Assembly (NCBI RefSeq): GCF_009734445.1
Contig: NZ_CP046457.1
Coordinates: 806,001 to 870,000, forward strand
Length of the DNA: 64,000 nucleotides
Direction: 5' to 3'
DNA from: Candidatus Syntrophocurvum alkaliphilum
GTDB lineage: Bacteria > Bacillota > Syntrophomonadia > Syntrophomonadales > Syntrophomonadaceae
Shown: piece after piece, positions 27,103 to 34,575 of the stretch
Numbering within the stretch: the stretch's first letter is position 1
Layout of the letters: each line of letters starts with the position of its first letter
Notes under the pieces: generated by a model
What the model was told of the DNA's origin: nothing
The model's database searches: none
Seen by the model: the letters and a program-made list of their open reading frames with translations, nothing else
Position numbers and translations under genes: made by a program

Positions 27103-29667
27103 TTAAACCAAACCTTTTAAACGGTATAAAAGGTTTAGAGCTTCCTTAGGGGTAATATCATCTGGATTTATTTTTTTTATTTCTTTAACTACTATATTTT
27201 CATCATCATTAAATAAACTTAATTGAGTTATATCTTGTTTATATTCATAATAATTAGTATTTTCTAAATGTACTAATATATCATTTGAACGTTGGATAAC
27301 TTCTTTAGGTAAACCCGCAAGCTTAGCAACATCTATTCCATAGCTCTTATCAGCTTTTCCTGGTAGGACTTTTTTCAGAAACACAACTTGATCCCCCGTT
27401 TCTAACACAGAAACGCATAAGTTAACCATTCCTTCAAATTCATCAGCAAGAGAAGTTAATTCATGATAATGAGTAGCAAAGAGTGTTTTAGCACCAATAT
27501 TTTCATGAATATATTCGCCTACAGCTCTAGCTATACTTAATCCGTCATAAGTACTTGTCCCTCTACCAATTTCATCAAGAATAATTAAACTGTTTTTTGT
27601 AGAATTATTAATAATATTTGCAACTTCAGTCATTTCCATCATAAAGGTACTTTGTCCTGATGCTAAATCATCTGATGCACCTACACGTGTAAAAATTTTA
27701 TCAACTATACCAATATTGGCATATTCAGCAGGAATAAAACAGCCTATTTGTGTCATTATTACTAACAAGGCTATTTGACGCATATATGTACTTTTACCAC
27801 CCATATTAGGACCAGTAATTATTAAAAATCTAGAATCATCCATGTTTAAATCAACGTTATTAGGAACAAATCGAGCATTAGCAAGAGTTTTTTCTACAAC
27901 TGGATGTCTACCAGCTTTAATTTCTATAGTTCCTTCTGAGTTTAATTGAGGACGTATATAATCATTTATATACGCTGTCTCAGACATTGAATATAATGTA
28001 TCTAGTATAGCAATTTGTGCTGCTGTTTTTTGAATTCTACTAGTATTTTCACTTATTTTTTGACGTATTTGCAAAAAGATTTTGTATTCTAATTCAAAAA
28101 GTTTATCTTTAGAAGTAATTATTTTTGTTTCAAAATCTTTAAGTTCTTCTGTTATGTATCTTTCTGTATTTGCTAGTGTTTGTTTCCTAATATAATCATC
28201 TGGAACAAGATGGAGATTTGATTTACTTACTTCTAGATAATATCCAAAAACCTTATTAAAACTTACTTTTAAGTTTTTAATTCCTGTTTTACTTTTTTCT
28301 TTTTGCTCATATTCTATTAACCATTGACTCCCTTGCTCCTTCAATTTGCGAAGTTCATCTATTTCAGAATTAAATCCTTTTTTAATTATATCTCCTTCTT
28401 TTATAATTACGGGTGCATCATCGTTAATAGAATTTTCTATAAAAGAAGAAATTTCGTCTAAGATATCTAATTCTGCTATTTTTGTTAAGTATTCCGAATG
28501 TGTACTAGAATATAAATCTGCTAATTCAGGCAACTTATTAATTGAATTTTTTAATGCTAACAAGTCCTTAGGGTTAGCAATATCAGCTCCAATACGCCCC
28601 ACTAATCTCTCTAAATCATAGATTGATTCTAGTAATTTTTTGGTATCAGTTCGTAAAATTAAATTGTTTCTAAGCTCTTCAACTGCATCAAGTCTTTTAT
28701 TTATATCATCAATCTTTTTTAATGGTTGTTCAATCCATTTTTTTAAGTTTCGTTTTCCCATCGCTGTACAGCATTTATCAATTATATTATATAGAGTCCC
28801 GTCTTTTTTTCTTTCTTTCATATTATAAATTAATTCGAGATTTTTTCGGGTTACGAAATCTAATTCGACAAACATACTTTCCTTATAAAACTTTACTTGT
28901 TTAATGTGTTTTAGACTTCTTTTATGTGTTTCACTTAAATATTTAATTATTACTGCAATAGACATAATACAGGTAGAACTATAATTTGTATTTAGTTCTT
29001 CTGTTATTTCTGCTTTATAATGGTCTTTTATGACTTGTTTGGCTTGTTCAAAATCTTCAATATAATCTACATTATTAAAATTAGTTGATATTATGTTTTC
29101 AAACTTTGTATCTTTTATTAAAGTGTTAGGAGAACTAATCAAGCACTCTGAAGGAAAAATCCTTAAAATTTCATTTTCTATTTCTAAATATGCGTTATCA
29201 CCTGAATATTCTGTAACCCAAAAATCACCTGTTGTTATATCAATGTATGATAGGCCAAATTTTTGTTCATATTCTACTACAGCGGCTAAATAATTATTTT
29301 CAGATTCATCTAACATATAATCTTCTAATATAGTTCCTGGAGTTATAACCCTAGTAACTTCTCTTTTCACTATTCCTTTTGCATCTTTTGGATCTTGAAC
29401 TTGCTCGCAAATTGCAACTTTATAGCCACGATTAATTAATTTATGTATGTAGTTATTTACAGAATGATATGGTACACCACACATGGGAATTTTATTTGAT
29501 CCACCATCTCTTGCTGTTAATACTATCTCAAGTTCTTTTGCGGCAATTTTAGCATCTTCAAAAAACATTTCATAAAAATCACCTAAACGGAAAAAGAGAA
29601 TAGCGTCTTGATATCGTTCTTTTATTTCTAAATACTGTTGTATCATAGGGGTATATTGAATAGTCAC
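27103..29667 (-). CDS. mutS: DNA mismatch repair protein MutS
   Basis: Recognises mismatches and small loops. At 854 residues it has the full layout: the mismatch-binding domain with the FYEMF motif near residue 30, core and clamp domains, and a C-terminal ATPase with GPNMGGKSTYMRQ, an STFMMEM signature and ILDEIGRGTSTYDG Walker B. It starts at GTG 29667 with CAGGAGG eight bases upstream. Downstream hydantoinase, deacetylase and mutL genes follow closely. Confidence 0.97.
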   Translation of the reverse strand: MTIQYTPMIQQYLEIKERYQDAILFFRLGDFYEMFFEDAKIAAKELEIVLTARDGGSNKIPMCGVPYHSVNNYIHKLINRGYKVAICEQVQDPKDAKGIVKREVTRVITPGTILEDYMLDESENNYLAAVVEYEQKFGLSYIDITTGDFWVTEYSGDNAYLEIENEILRIFPSECLISSPNTLIKDTKFENIISTNFNNVDYIEDFEQAKQVIKDHYKAEITEELNTNYSSTCIMSIAVIIKYLSETHKRSLKHIKQVKFYKESMFVELDFVTRKNLELIYNMKERKKDGTLYNIIDKCCTAMGKRNLKKWIEQPLKKIDDINKRLDAVEELRNNLILRTDTKKLLESIYDLERLVGRIGADIANPKDLLALKNSINKLPELADLYSSTHSEYLTKIAELDILDEISSFIENSINDDAPVIIKEGDIIKKGFNSEIDELRKLKEQGSQWLIEYEQKEKSKTGIKNLKVSFNKVFGYYLEVSKSNLHLVPDDYIRKQTLANTERYITEELKDFETKIITSKDKLFELEYKIFLQIRQKISENTSRIQKTAAQIAILDTLYSMSETAYINDYIRPQLNSEGTIEIKAGRHPVVEKTLANARFVPNNVDLNMDDSRFLIITGPNMGGKSTYMRQIALLVIMTQIGCFIPAEYANIGIVDKIFTRVGASDDLASGQSTFMMEMTEVANIINNSTKNSLIILDEIGRGTSTYDGLSIARAVGEYIHENIGAKTLFATHYHELTSLADEFEGMVNLCVSVLETGDQVVFLKKVLPGKADKSYGIDVAKLAGLPKEVIQRSNDILVHLENTNYYEYKQDITQLSLFNDDENIVVKEIKKINPDDITPKEALNLLYRLKGLV

Positions 29668-29688
29668 TTATAGTCCCTCCTGGTGTAT

Positions 29689-30477
29689 TTAATCATCAAT
29701 TAATTCAAATCTATTAACTATTCTGTTTTCAAGCTCTAATTCCTTTTTTCCTGCAAACATCTCATAAGGGCGGGCATAGACAATTCCAGTTTGCAGGTCT
29801 TTATAAACTACTAAAGGACTATAATTTTCTGAATGATAAGCTATAGTAATAACTTCAAATATATCACCTTTAAAATGACGGTATTTTTCACCTGATTTAA
29901 TTTTTATCTTTAATGGTTCTGTATTTATTTCTTTATTAATTATGTCTTTTAATTGATCATAAGCATATTCTAATGTATCAATATTATAAACAACATAATC
30001 ACAAGTGTTTAAATCCCGAATTTCTTGTTTTGCAAGCTCAATTCTTCTATTTTTCTCTTGTTTACTAGAATCTCTATTATTTATTACTTCAATGATTTCT
30101 TTTAAATCTCTATAAATAAAAATGCTTACTACGTTTTGTGGACCTAAGCTTTTCTTTAGTGTTCTAATTCCCTCTGTCGTCATTATTATTAATCCATGTT
30201 TACCTGTATTTTTAACTCTTTGCAATTCATCAGCTGTTATTCCATAAATATTGTCTACATAAACAATTTCTTCTATGATTTTATTATCAACACAGTATTC
30301 TAAATACTTTTCTCTATTTATAAAATAATAATCTTTTCCATCTTTTTCGCTTGATCTTTTTTTTCTAGTAGTAAATGAAACAATAGGCTCTAGAAAGTCA
30401 TTATCATTTAATAATAAATAATCCATTAGTGCTGTTTTGCCTGTTGCTGAAGGGCCATTGAGTACAAAAACTTTCAT
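29689..30477 (-). CDS. Guanylate kinase-like protein fused to DUF1653
   Basis: A 262-residue protein. Residues 1-185 look like guanylate kinase: P-loop NGPSATGKT, then SFTTRKKRSSEKDGKDYYF resembling the GMP-binding TTRxxRxxExxGxDYxF segment, and a YGI segment. Residues about 205-250 (KYRHFKGDIFEVI, PLVVYKD, RPYEMF) match DUF1653, usually a stand-alone small protein. Whether it phosphorylates GMP or serves another nucleotide or regulatory role is not known; a housekeeping gmk may exist elsewhere. It starts at ATG 30477 with AAAGGAGG and lies 21 bases upstream of mutS. Confidence 0.75.
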   Translation of the reverse strand: MKVFVLNGPSATGKTALMDYLLLNDNDFLEPIVSFTTRKKRSSEKDGKDYYFINREKYLEYCVDNKIIEEIVYVDNIYGITADELQRVKNTGKHGLIIMTTEGIRTLKKSLGPQNVVSIFIYRDLKEIIEVINNRDSSKQEKNRRIELAKQEIRDLNTCDYVVYNIDTLEYAYDQLKDIINKEINTEPLKIKIKSGEKYRHFKGDIFEVITIAYHSENYSPLVVYKDLQTGIVYARPYEMFAGKKELELENRIVNRFELIDD

Positions 30478-30612
30478 TTAATTTTGACCTCCTTTACATG
30501 TATGATTAATATGATTTAATTTAGTAACACAAGCTAAACTAATAATATATAATCAGTGCTTTAATGATATGGTACTTTTTACATTTGCATAATTTTTATT
30601 TTAAGTATAAAT

Positions 30613-30655
30613 GATAAAAAATAAAAGGATAGATCATATAATATGATCTATCCTT
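30613..30655 (-). terminator. Intrinsic terminator after the ylbF-like gene
   Basis: On the minus strand AAGGATAGATCATAT/ATATGATCTATCCTT forms a long stem followed by TTATTTTTT. It separates miaB and the ylbF-like gene from the mutS operon. The remaining 30478-30612 gap is AT-rich with no recognisable feature. Confidence 0.85.
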
Positions 30656-30678
30656 CATAGTATTATCTTGACCTTTGA

Positions 30679-31068
30679 CTATTGACTACAATCTGAACCA
30701 CATGTGCCGCAATCAGATGGTGCGCAGTTTTCTCCACCAGATATTGCTTGGTTCATTGCAAAGTAAACTCCTTGCATTAAATTATCAAATTTTTCTTGTG
30801 CAGCAATTAATTCTTTTACAAGGCTATTACTATTTAGTTGCTGTTCTAAAATTTGCACATGGCTTTCTTCATTATCAGGTACAATTATACCTTCATTAGC
30901 TTTGTTGTCTAATTTAGTTTTAGCATCCTGATAACGCATAATTAAATCATATGCCTCTTTGTCCTCGGTAAGTTTTGCTTGAACATCTTTTAAGTTCTGA
31001 ATTTCATCAGAACTAGCAATGGCGTTTCCTAAATCGAATGCCATTTTTACAATTGATTCTGTACTCAA
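30679..31068 (-). CDS. YlbF/YmcA family protein with Cys-rich tail
   Basis: A 129-residue helical protein of the YlbF/YmcA (Com_YlbF) family. In Bacillus, YlbF, YmcA and YaaT form a complex that assists RNase Y and affects competence, biofilm and sporulation; it has been reported to carry Fe-S clusters. Residues 1-105 match the helical core. The C-terminal tail holds C115, C120, C123 and C127, a plausible cluster- or metal-binding group. It starts at TTG 31068 after AGGAGGAG. It follows miaB, as ymcA follows miaB in Bacillus. Confidence 0.85.
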   Translation of the reverse strand: MSTESIVKMAFDLGNAIASSDEIQNLKDVQAKLTEDKEAYDLIMRYQDAKTKLDNKANEGIIVPDNEESHVQILEQQLNSNSLVKELIAAQEKFDNLMQGVYFAMNQAISGGENCAPSDCGTCGSDCSQ

Positions 31069-31111
31069 AATTTACTCCTCCTAATTATTGGTTTTTATCC
31101 TTAGATTGGCA

Positions 31112-32446
31112 TTATGATACATAATCACCAAATAAAGAAAACGTTTTTCCTTCTTCTATTCTAACATTTATAAGCTGTCCTATTAAGTCTTTAGAACCAG
31201 AAAATATAATTATTCTATTACAACGAGTTCTACCTGTTAACCTCTCAGTATTAGTTTTACTAGTACCTTCAACTAAAATTTCAACTGTTTTTCCCTCCAA
31301 ACTTTTATTTATTTCAGTTGCAATTGAATATTGTAATTTATTCAATCGGTTTAAACGCTCTTTTTTTGTTTCTAATTCAATTTGTTCTTCAAGCGAAGCA
31401 GCTTTTGTTCCAGTCCTAACTGAATACATAAAGGTAAATGCAGCATCAAATTTTACTTTATCAACCATATCTAAGGTATCTTCGAAATCTTGTTCAGTTT
31501 CTCCGGGAAATCCAACTATTAAATCGCTTGTAATTGATACTCCCGGTATTCGATCTCTCATTCTTTTTGTTAATTCTAAATAATGATCTCTTGTGTAATT
31601 ACGATTCATAAGTTTCAAAACCTTATTGCTTCCTGCTTGTAAAGGAACGTGTATATGCTCGCACACCTTATTATTATTTCTAATAGCATCTATTAAATTA
31701 TCAGACATATCTTTTGGATGAGAAGTTGTAAATCTAATTCGTTCTATTCCATTAATTTCATTAACTTTATATAACAATCTGGAAAAATCAGTTTCATTTT
31801 GTAGGCCTTTACCATATGAATTAACATTTTGACCTAAAAGAGTTACCTCTTTATATCCTAATTCAGCTAACTCTTTTATTTCAGCAACTATATCTTGAGG
31901 TTCTCTGCTTCTTTCTCTACCTCGGGTATAAGGGACAATACAATAACTACAAAAATTATTACAACCATACATTATATTGACAAAAGCACTAATACCTTCC
32001 TTTCTTTTAGAAGGTAATGATTCTACTACTGTACCCTCTTTATCCCAAACTCTTAGTATAGGATTTTTTTCCTGATTTGCTTCCTCTATTAAACGTGGCA
32101 ACTCATGTACATTATGTGTTCCAAAAAGTATATCTACACCTGTATTTTTTAATTTTTGCTGTACCTCATTAAGTTGAGCCATACAGCCTCCAAAAGCAAT
32201 TAATAGTTCTTTATTATTTTTTTTAAATTTATTTATTTCTCCTAATTTTCCATATACTTTGTTTTCAGCAGAATGACGTACACTACAAGTATTAAATATA
32301 ACTAAATCAGCATCTGAAGGGCTATTCGTTTCAATATACCCCATAGATTCAACTAATCCTGCTATGATTTCTGAATCTCTAACATTCATTTGACAACCAT
32401 AAGTTAATATATGATATTTTTTTATTTCTTCACTATAATCAACCAT
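31112..32446 (-). CDS. miaB: tRNA-2-methylthio-N6-dimethylallyladenosine synthase
   Basis: A radical SAM methylthiotransferase acting on i6A37 of tRNA, the product of MiaA. The 444-residue protein has the N-terminal UPF0004 domain with TYGCQMN, NTCSVR and a GGCMAQ cysteine for the auxiliary cluster, the radical SAM motif CNNFCSYC, and a C-terminal TRAM domain. It starts at ATG 32446 with GGAGGAT upstream. Together with miaA it makes the pathway complete within the window. Confidence 0.97.
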   Translation of the reverse strand: MVDYSEEIKKYHILTYGCQMNVRDSEIIAGLVESMGYIETNSPSDADLVIFNTCSVRHSAENKVYGKLGEINKFKKNNKELLIAFGGCMAQLNEVQQKLKNTGVDILFGTHNVHELPRLIEEANQEKNPILRVWDKEGTVVESLPSKRKEGISAFVNIMYGCNNFCSYCIVPYTRGRERSREPQDIVAEIKELAELGYKEVTLLGQNVNSYGKGLQNETDFSRLLYKVNEINGIERIRFTTSHPKDMSDNLIDAIRNNNKVCEHIHVPLQAGSNKVLKLMNRNYTRDHYLELTKRMRDRIPGVSITSDLIVGFPGETEQDFEDTLDMVDKVKFDAAFTFMYSVRTGTKAASLEEQIELETKKERLNRLNKLQYSIATEINKSLEGKTVEILVEGTSKTNTERLTGRTRCNRIIIFSGSKDLIGQLINVRIEEGKTFSLFGDYVS

Positions 32447-32539
32447 TTATATTAATATCCTCCTGACACTTTTCCCTCATTTGTATTATTAAGATTAAAG
32501 TATTTGTAATGTAATCAATTTGATTGTATCGCAAAAATA

Positions 32540-32570
32540 GAGAGTTGTTAACTATTAAGACAACAACTCT
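32540..32570. terminator. Hairpin upstream of miaB
   Basis: AGAGTTGTT / AACAACTCT stem with a 12-base loop in the leader region before miaB. On the minus strand a CTATTTTT tract follows, so it could be a second terminator for the upstream operon or a leader structure for miaB. Confidence 0.4.
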
Positions 32571-32603
32571 AATTAAATGAGTAACATTAATAATCAATAT
32601 TGT

Positions 32604-32652
32604 ATTACACTGCAGCAAAACCTTAGATAAAAATGTTTGCTCAGGCAGAATC
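32604..32652 (-). repeat. Miniature derivative of the MITE-like element (copy 2, about 49 bp)
   Basis: On the minus strand it begins GATTCTGC, jumps directly to CTGAGCAAACAT and TTTATCTAAGG, then ends with TTTTGC and GCAGTG. It keeps both outer ends but has lost nearly all of the interior. It lies in the miaB leader region. Confidence 0.6.
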
Positions 32653-32718
32653 ACTTTTGCAATATTTTACTATATACATAGTTTTAACAAATTTTATTAT
32701 TATTAAAATGCAAAATAA

Positions 32719-32757
32719 AAAAATAGATAGACAATATAGTCTATCTATTTAAATATA
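32719..32757 (-). terminator. Intrinsic terminator after the selenoprotein gene
   Basis: On the minus strand AAATAGATAGAC/GTCTATCTATTT stem followed by TTTTATTTTG, 12 bases after the selenoprotein stop codon. Confidence 0.85.
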
Positions 32758-32769
32758 TGGTAAAAAAAT

Positions 32770-33126
32770 TTAGTCTTTTAATTTGTCATTAACGGCATTT
32801 TTAATCTCATCAACCATTATTTTACCTGCATATTTTGGTTCTCCATTAATAAATGTAATTGGAAATGGATAACCCATACGCATAACTTTTTCCATTATTG
32901 GATAATCATCCATTCCTTCTTCATCAGTATCTACATATTTAACTTCAATTTTATCACCAAAAGATTGTTTTAATTCATTTCGTAATAAATCTGTTGATTC
33001 TTTGACACTCATAGTTGGTCCACAACTATCTGCTACAGCACAATCAGCAGAACAGCTTCAACCTCCTGCAACAGCTTTGGTTCCTTGAAGCACTTCTATG
33101 ATAACTTTTTCTTTATTTTCAGCCAT
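32770..33126 (-). CDS. Thioredoxin-like selenoprotein with in-frame UGA (Sec23)
   Basis: The reading frame from ATG 33126 to the TAA at 32770 contains one TGA (33058-33060), codon 23. Read as selenocysteine it gives 118 residues. ATG 33126 has a perfect AAGGAGG seven bases upstream, while the next in-frame ATG (33012) has none. The N-terminus reads VAGG-U-SCSADC, then further cysteines C25, C29 and C35. The C-terminal half (KYVDTDEEGMDDYP, YPFPITFINGEP) looks like the thioredoxin-fold small redox family with a PITFING cis-proline region. Directly after the TGA is an 11-pair hairpin with a bulged U. Function is probably thiol-disulfide or selenol redox chemistry. A frame broken by mutation is the alternative. 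Confidence 0.8.
33024..33057 (-). promoter_or_regulatory. SECIS-like hairpin immediately after the in-frame UGA
   Basis: Starting at the base after TGA, the minus strand folds as AGCUG-(bulged U)-UCUGCU, an 11-base loop GAUUGUGCUGU, then AGCAGA-UAGUU. This gives 11 pairs including two G-U pairs. A bulged U in the stem and GU in the apical loop are features of the E. coli fdhF SECIS recognised by SelB. Confidence 0.65.
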
Positions 33127-33210
33127 TTATAAGCCTCCTTGAAAGTTGTTAATATGGATAATAACAGTTTAGTTCATATTTTACAAGTTTTACAATAACT
33201 AATTTTAAAA

Positions 33211-33426
33211 TTATATAGTATCTAATGTGCTTGTATATTTTTCTACTTTATTAATATTGTTTAATTCATCTTCTATTTGTTGTTGTATTAACTCAAGATC
33301 TTGTTTAATTCTAAAGTACAAGTCACGTTTACCTTGAAATTCACTATAAGAAGCTAATTGAGTTAAGGTGTCTTGCATATTATCTAAGTCTTTTTTAAAA
33401 TTATTTAGTAAGTCAGTTGAATGCAT
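33211..33426 (-). CDS. Small hypothetical protein, helical
   Basis: A 71-residue protein I do not recognise. It is charged and predicted mostly helical with heptad-like spacing (NNFKKDLDNM, LELIQQQIEDEL), suggesting a coiled coil. The frame is open from 33477, but ATG 33426 has AAAGGAGTG upstream, so I start there. It lies between the DUF368 gene and the selenoprotein gene with gaps of 53 and 84 bases, so the three are probably one operon. Confidence 0.65.
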   Translation of the reverse strand: MHSTDLLNNFKKDLDNMQDTLTQLASYSEFQGKRDLYFRIKQDLELIQQQIEDELNNINKVEKYTSTLDTI

Positions 33427-33479
33427 ATTAGAACACTCCTTTAGATATATTTTATTTAGTTTTTGATTATAAAACATAT

Positions 33480-34250
33480 CTAATTCACTAATTTTGCACG
33501 ACGATAACTAAATAATGTCACTAATAATATTCCTAATAATACTCCTAAAATTTCATTTACTCCTAGATTATAGGGTATTACTGCTGTTGATGAACCTAAA
33601 ATTAATCCAGTTAATATAGTCATTAATAAATTTCTGTGATTATTTAATATGTACGAAATAATCCAAGCACAACATATAATACCTAATAATGCTGATAAGC
33701 TAAAAACTGAAATAATTAGAAAATTTAATTCTGCTAATGCTACTAAAACAGGCTTATAAACCCCTAATATAATAAGTATTGTAGCTCCACTGATTCCAGG
33801 AAGTAACATAGAAATAGAACTAAAAACTCCGCCAATTGCGATATTTATTAAATTAACCGATGTTTCTGTAGCAGTAATATGAGCATTAATACTTAAAAAT
33901 ATAGCTAATAATAATGCAGATATACCAAAAAAAATATTTTTAAAATTAAAATACTTTATTTCAACATAGGTGATTTTAGCTGAAGCAATAATTAATCCAA
34001 AAATTAAAGAGTTTATAAATGTAGGATAGGCTTCCATAAAGTATGTCACAAGGCTTGCTGTAACATAAATACCAGATACACCGCCTATAAAAAGAGGAAT
34101 TAAAATTCTAAGATTAATTTCCTTTACTGCTTTAATTAATAGTTCATAAATATTTAATATTAAAGCTACAGTTCCACCACTAACTCCTGGTAATATATTA
34201 GATATACCAATTGGTACACCCTTTAAAAACAAAGTCAGATAACTACGCAC
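33480..34250 (-). CDS. DUF368 membrane protein, PopT-type undecaprenyl phosphate translocase
   Basis: A polytopic membrane protein of about 256 residues with eight or so helices. The GVPIGISNILPGVSGGTVALIL segment and the second repeat SMLLPGISGATILII are the DUF368 signatures. Members named PopT have been shown to recycle undecaprenyl phosphate across the membrane for cell wall synthesis. The frame is open from ATG 34292, but GTG 34250 follows GGAAGGA at good spacing; either is possible. A full MITE-like element (34343-34570) lies upstream. Confidence 0.85.
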   Translation of the reverse strand: MRSYLTLFLKGVPIGISNILPGVSGGTVALILNIYELLIKAVKEINLRILIPLFIGGVSGIYVTASLVTYFMEAYPTFINSLIFGLIIASAKITYVEIKYFNFKNIFFGISALLLAIFLSINAHITATETSVNLINIAIGGVFSSISMLLPGISGATILIILGVYKPVLVALAELNFLIISVFSLSALLGIICCAWIISYILNNHRNLLMTILTGLILGSSTAVIPYNLGVNEILGVLLGILLVTLFSYRRAKLVN

Positions 34251-34342
34251 AACTTTCTTCCTTCCCAAAAAAGCAGGAATAGGATATCTCATCCCACATT
34301 TAATATTATATATTGCAAAAAAATTACTTATTATTAATTAAT

Positions 34343-34570
34343 GATTCCACTGCAAAAAGCTAAACTTAGAGTATGGAATCGGCTGAGCAAACATGTTTAT
34401 CACGCCACTCATCGGTCTTTACCTCCATTTTAGCTTAGCACTTATTATCTAAAATGACTTTTTATTTATACTTAGCCGTGATCTATGCACCACGCCTTGC
34501 TACTTAAGGACTTAGATAAACATGTTTGCTCAGCCTTAAGTTTGTTGTAGTTACTTTTTGCAGCAGAATC
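34343..34570 (-). repeat. MITE-like element, copy 3 (full, 228 bp)
   Basis: A full copy in inverse orientation. Its ends are GATTCCACTGCAAAAAG and the complement of GATTCTGCTGCAAAAAG. An internal 21-base inverted repeat, perfect in this copy, starts GGCTGAGCAAACATG. It is flanked by ATTAAT at 34337-34342 and 34571-34576, a likely 6 bp target duplication. The right duplication contains the first base of the MutS-like stop codon. Confidence 0.92.
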
Positions 34571-34575
34571 ATTAA

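Noticed and set aside
32439-32654. A 71-codon minus-strand frame upstream of miaB
   Set aside because: It spans the MITE fragment and a hairpin, has no ribosome site or recognisable protein, and overlaps the miaB start.
33012-33060. The in-frame TGA read as a stop, giving a pseudogene or an 80-residue gene
   Set aside because: The upstream part has a perfect ribosome site and redox-type sequence, and ATG 33012 has none; selenocysteine explains more. It stays the main alternative.
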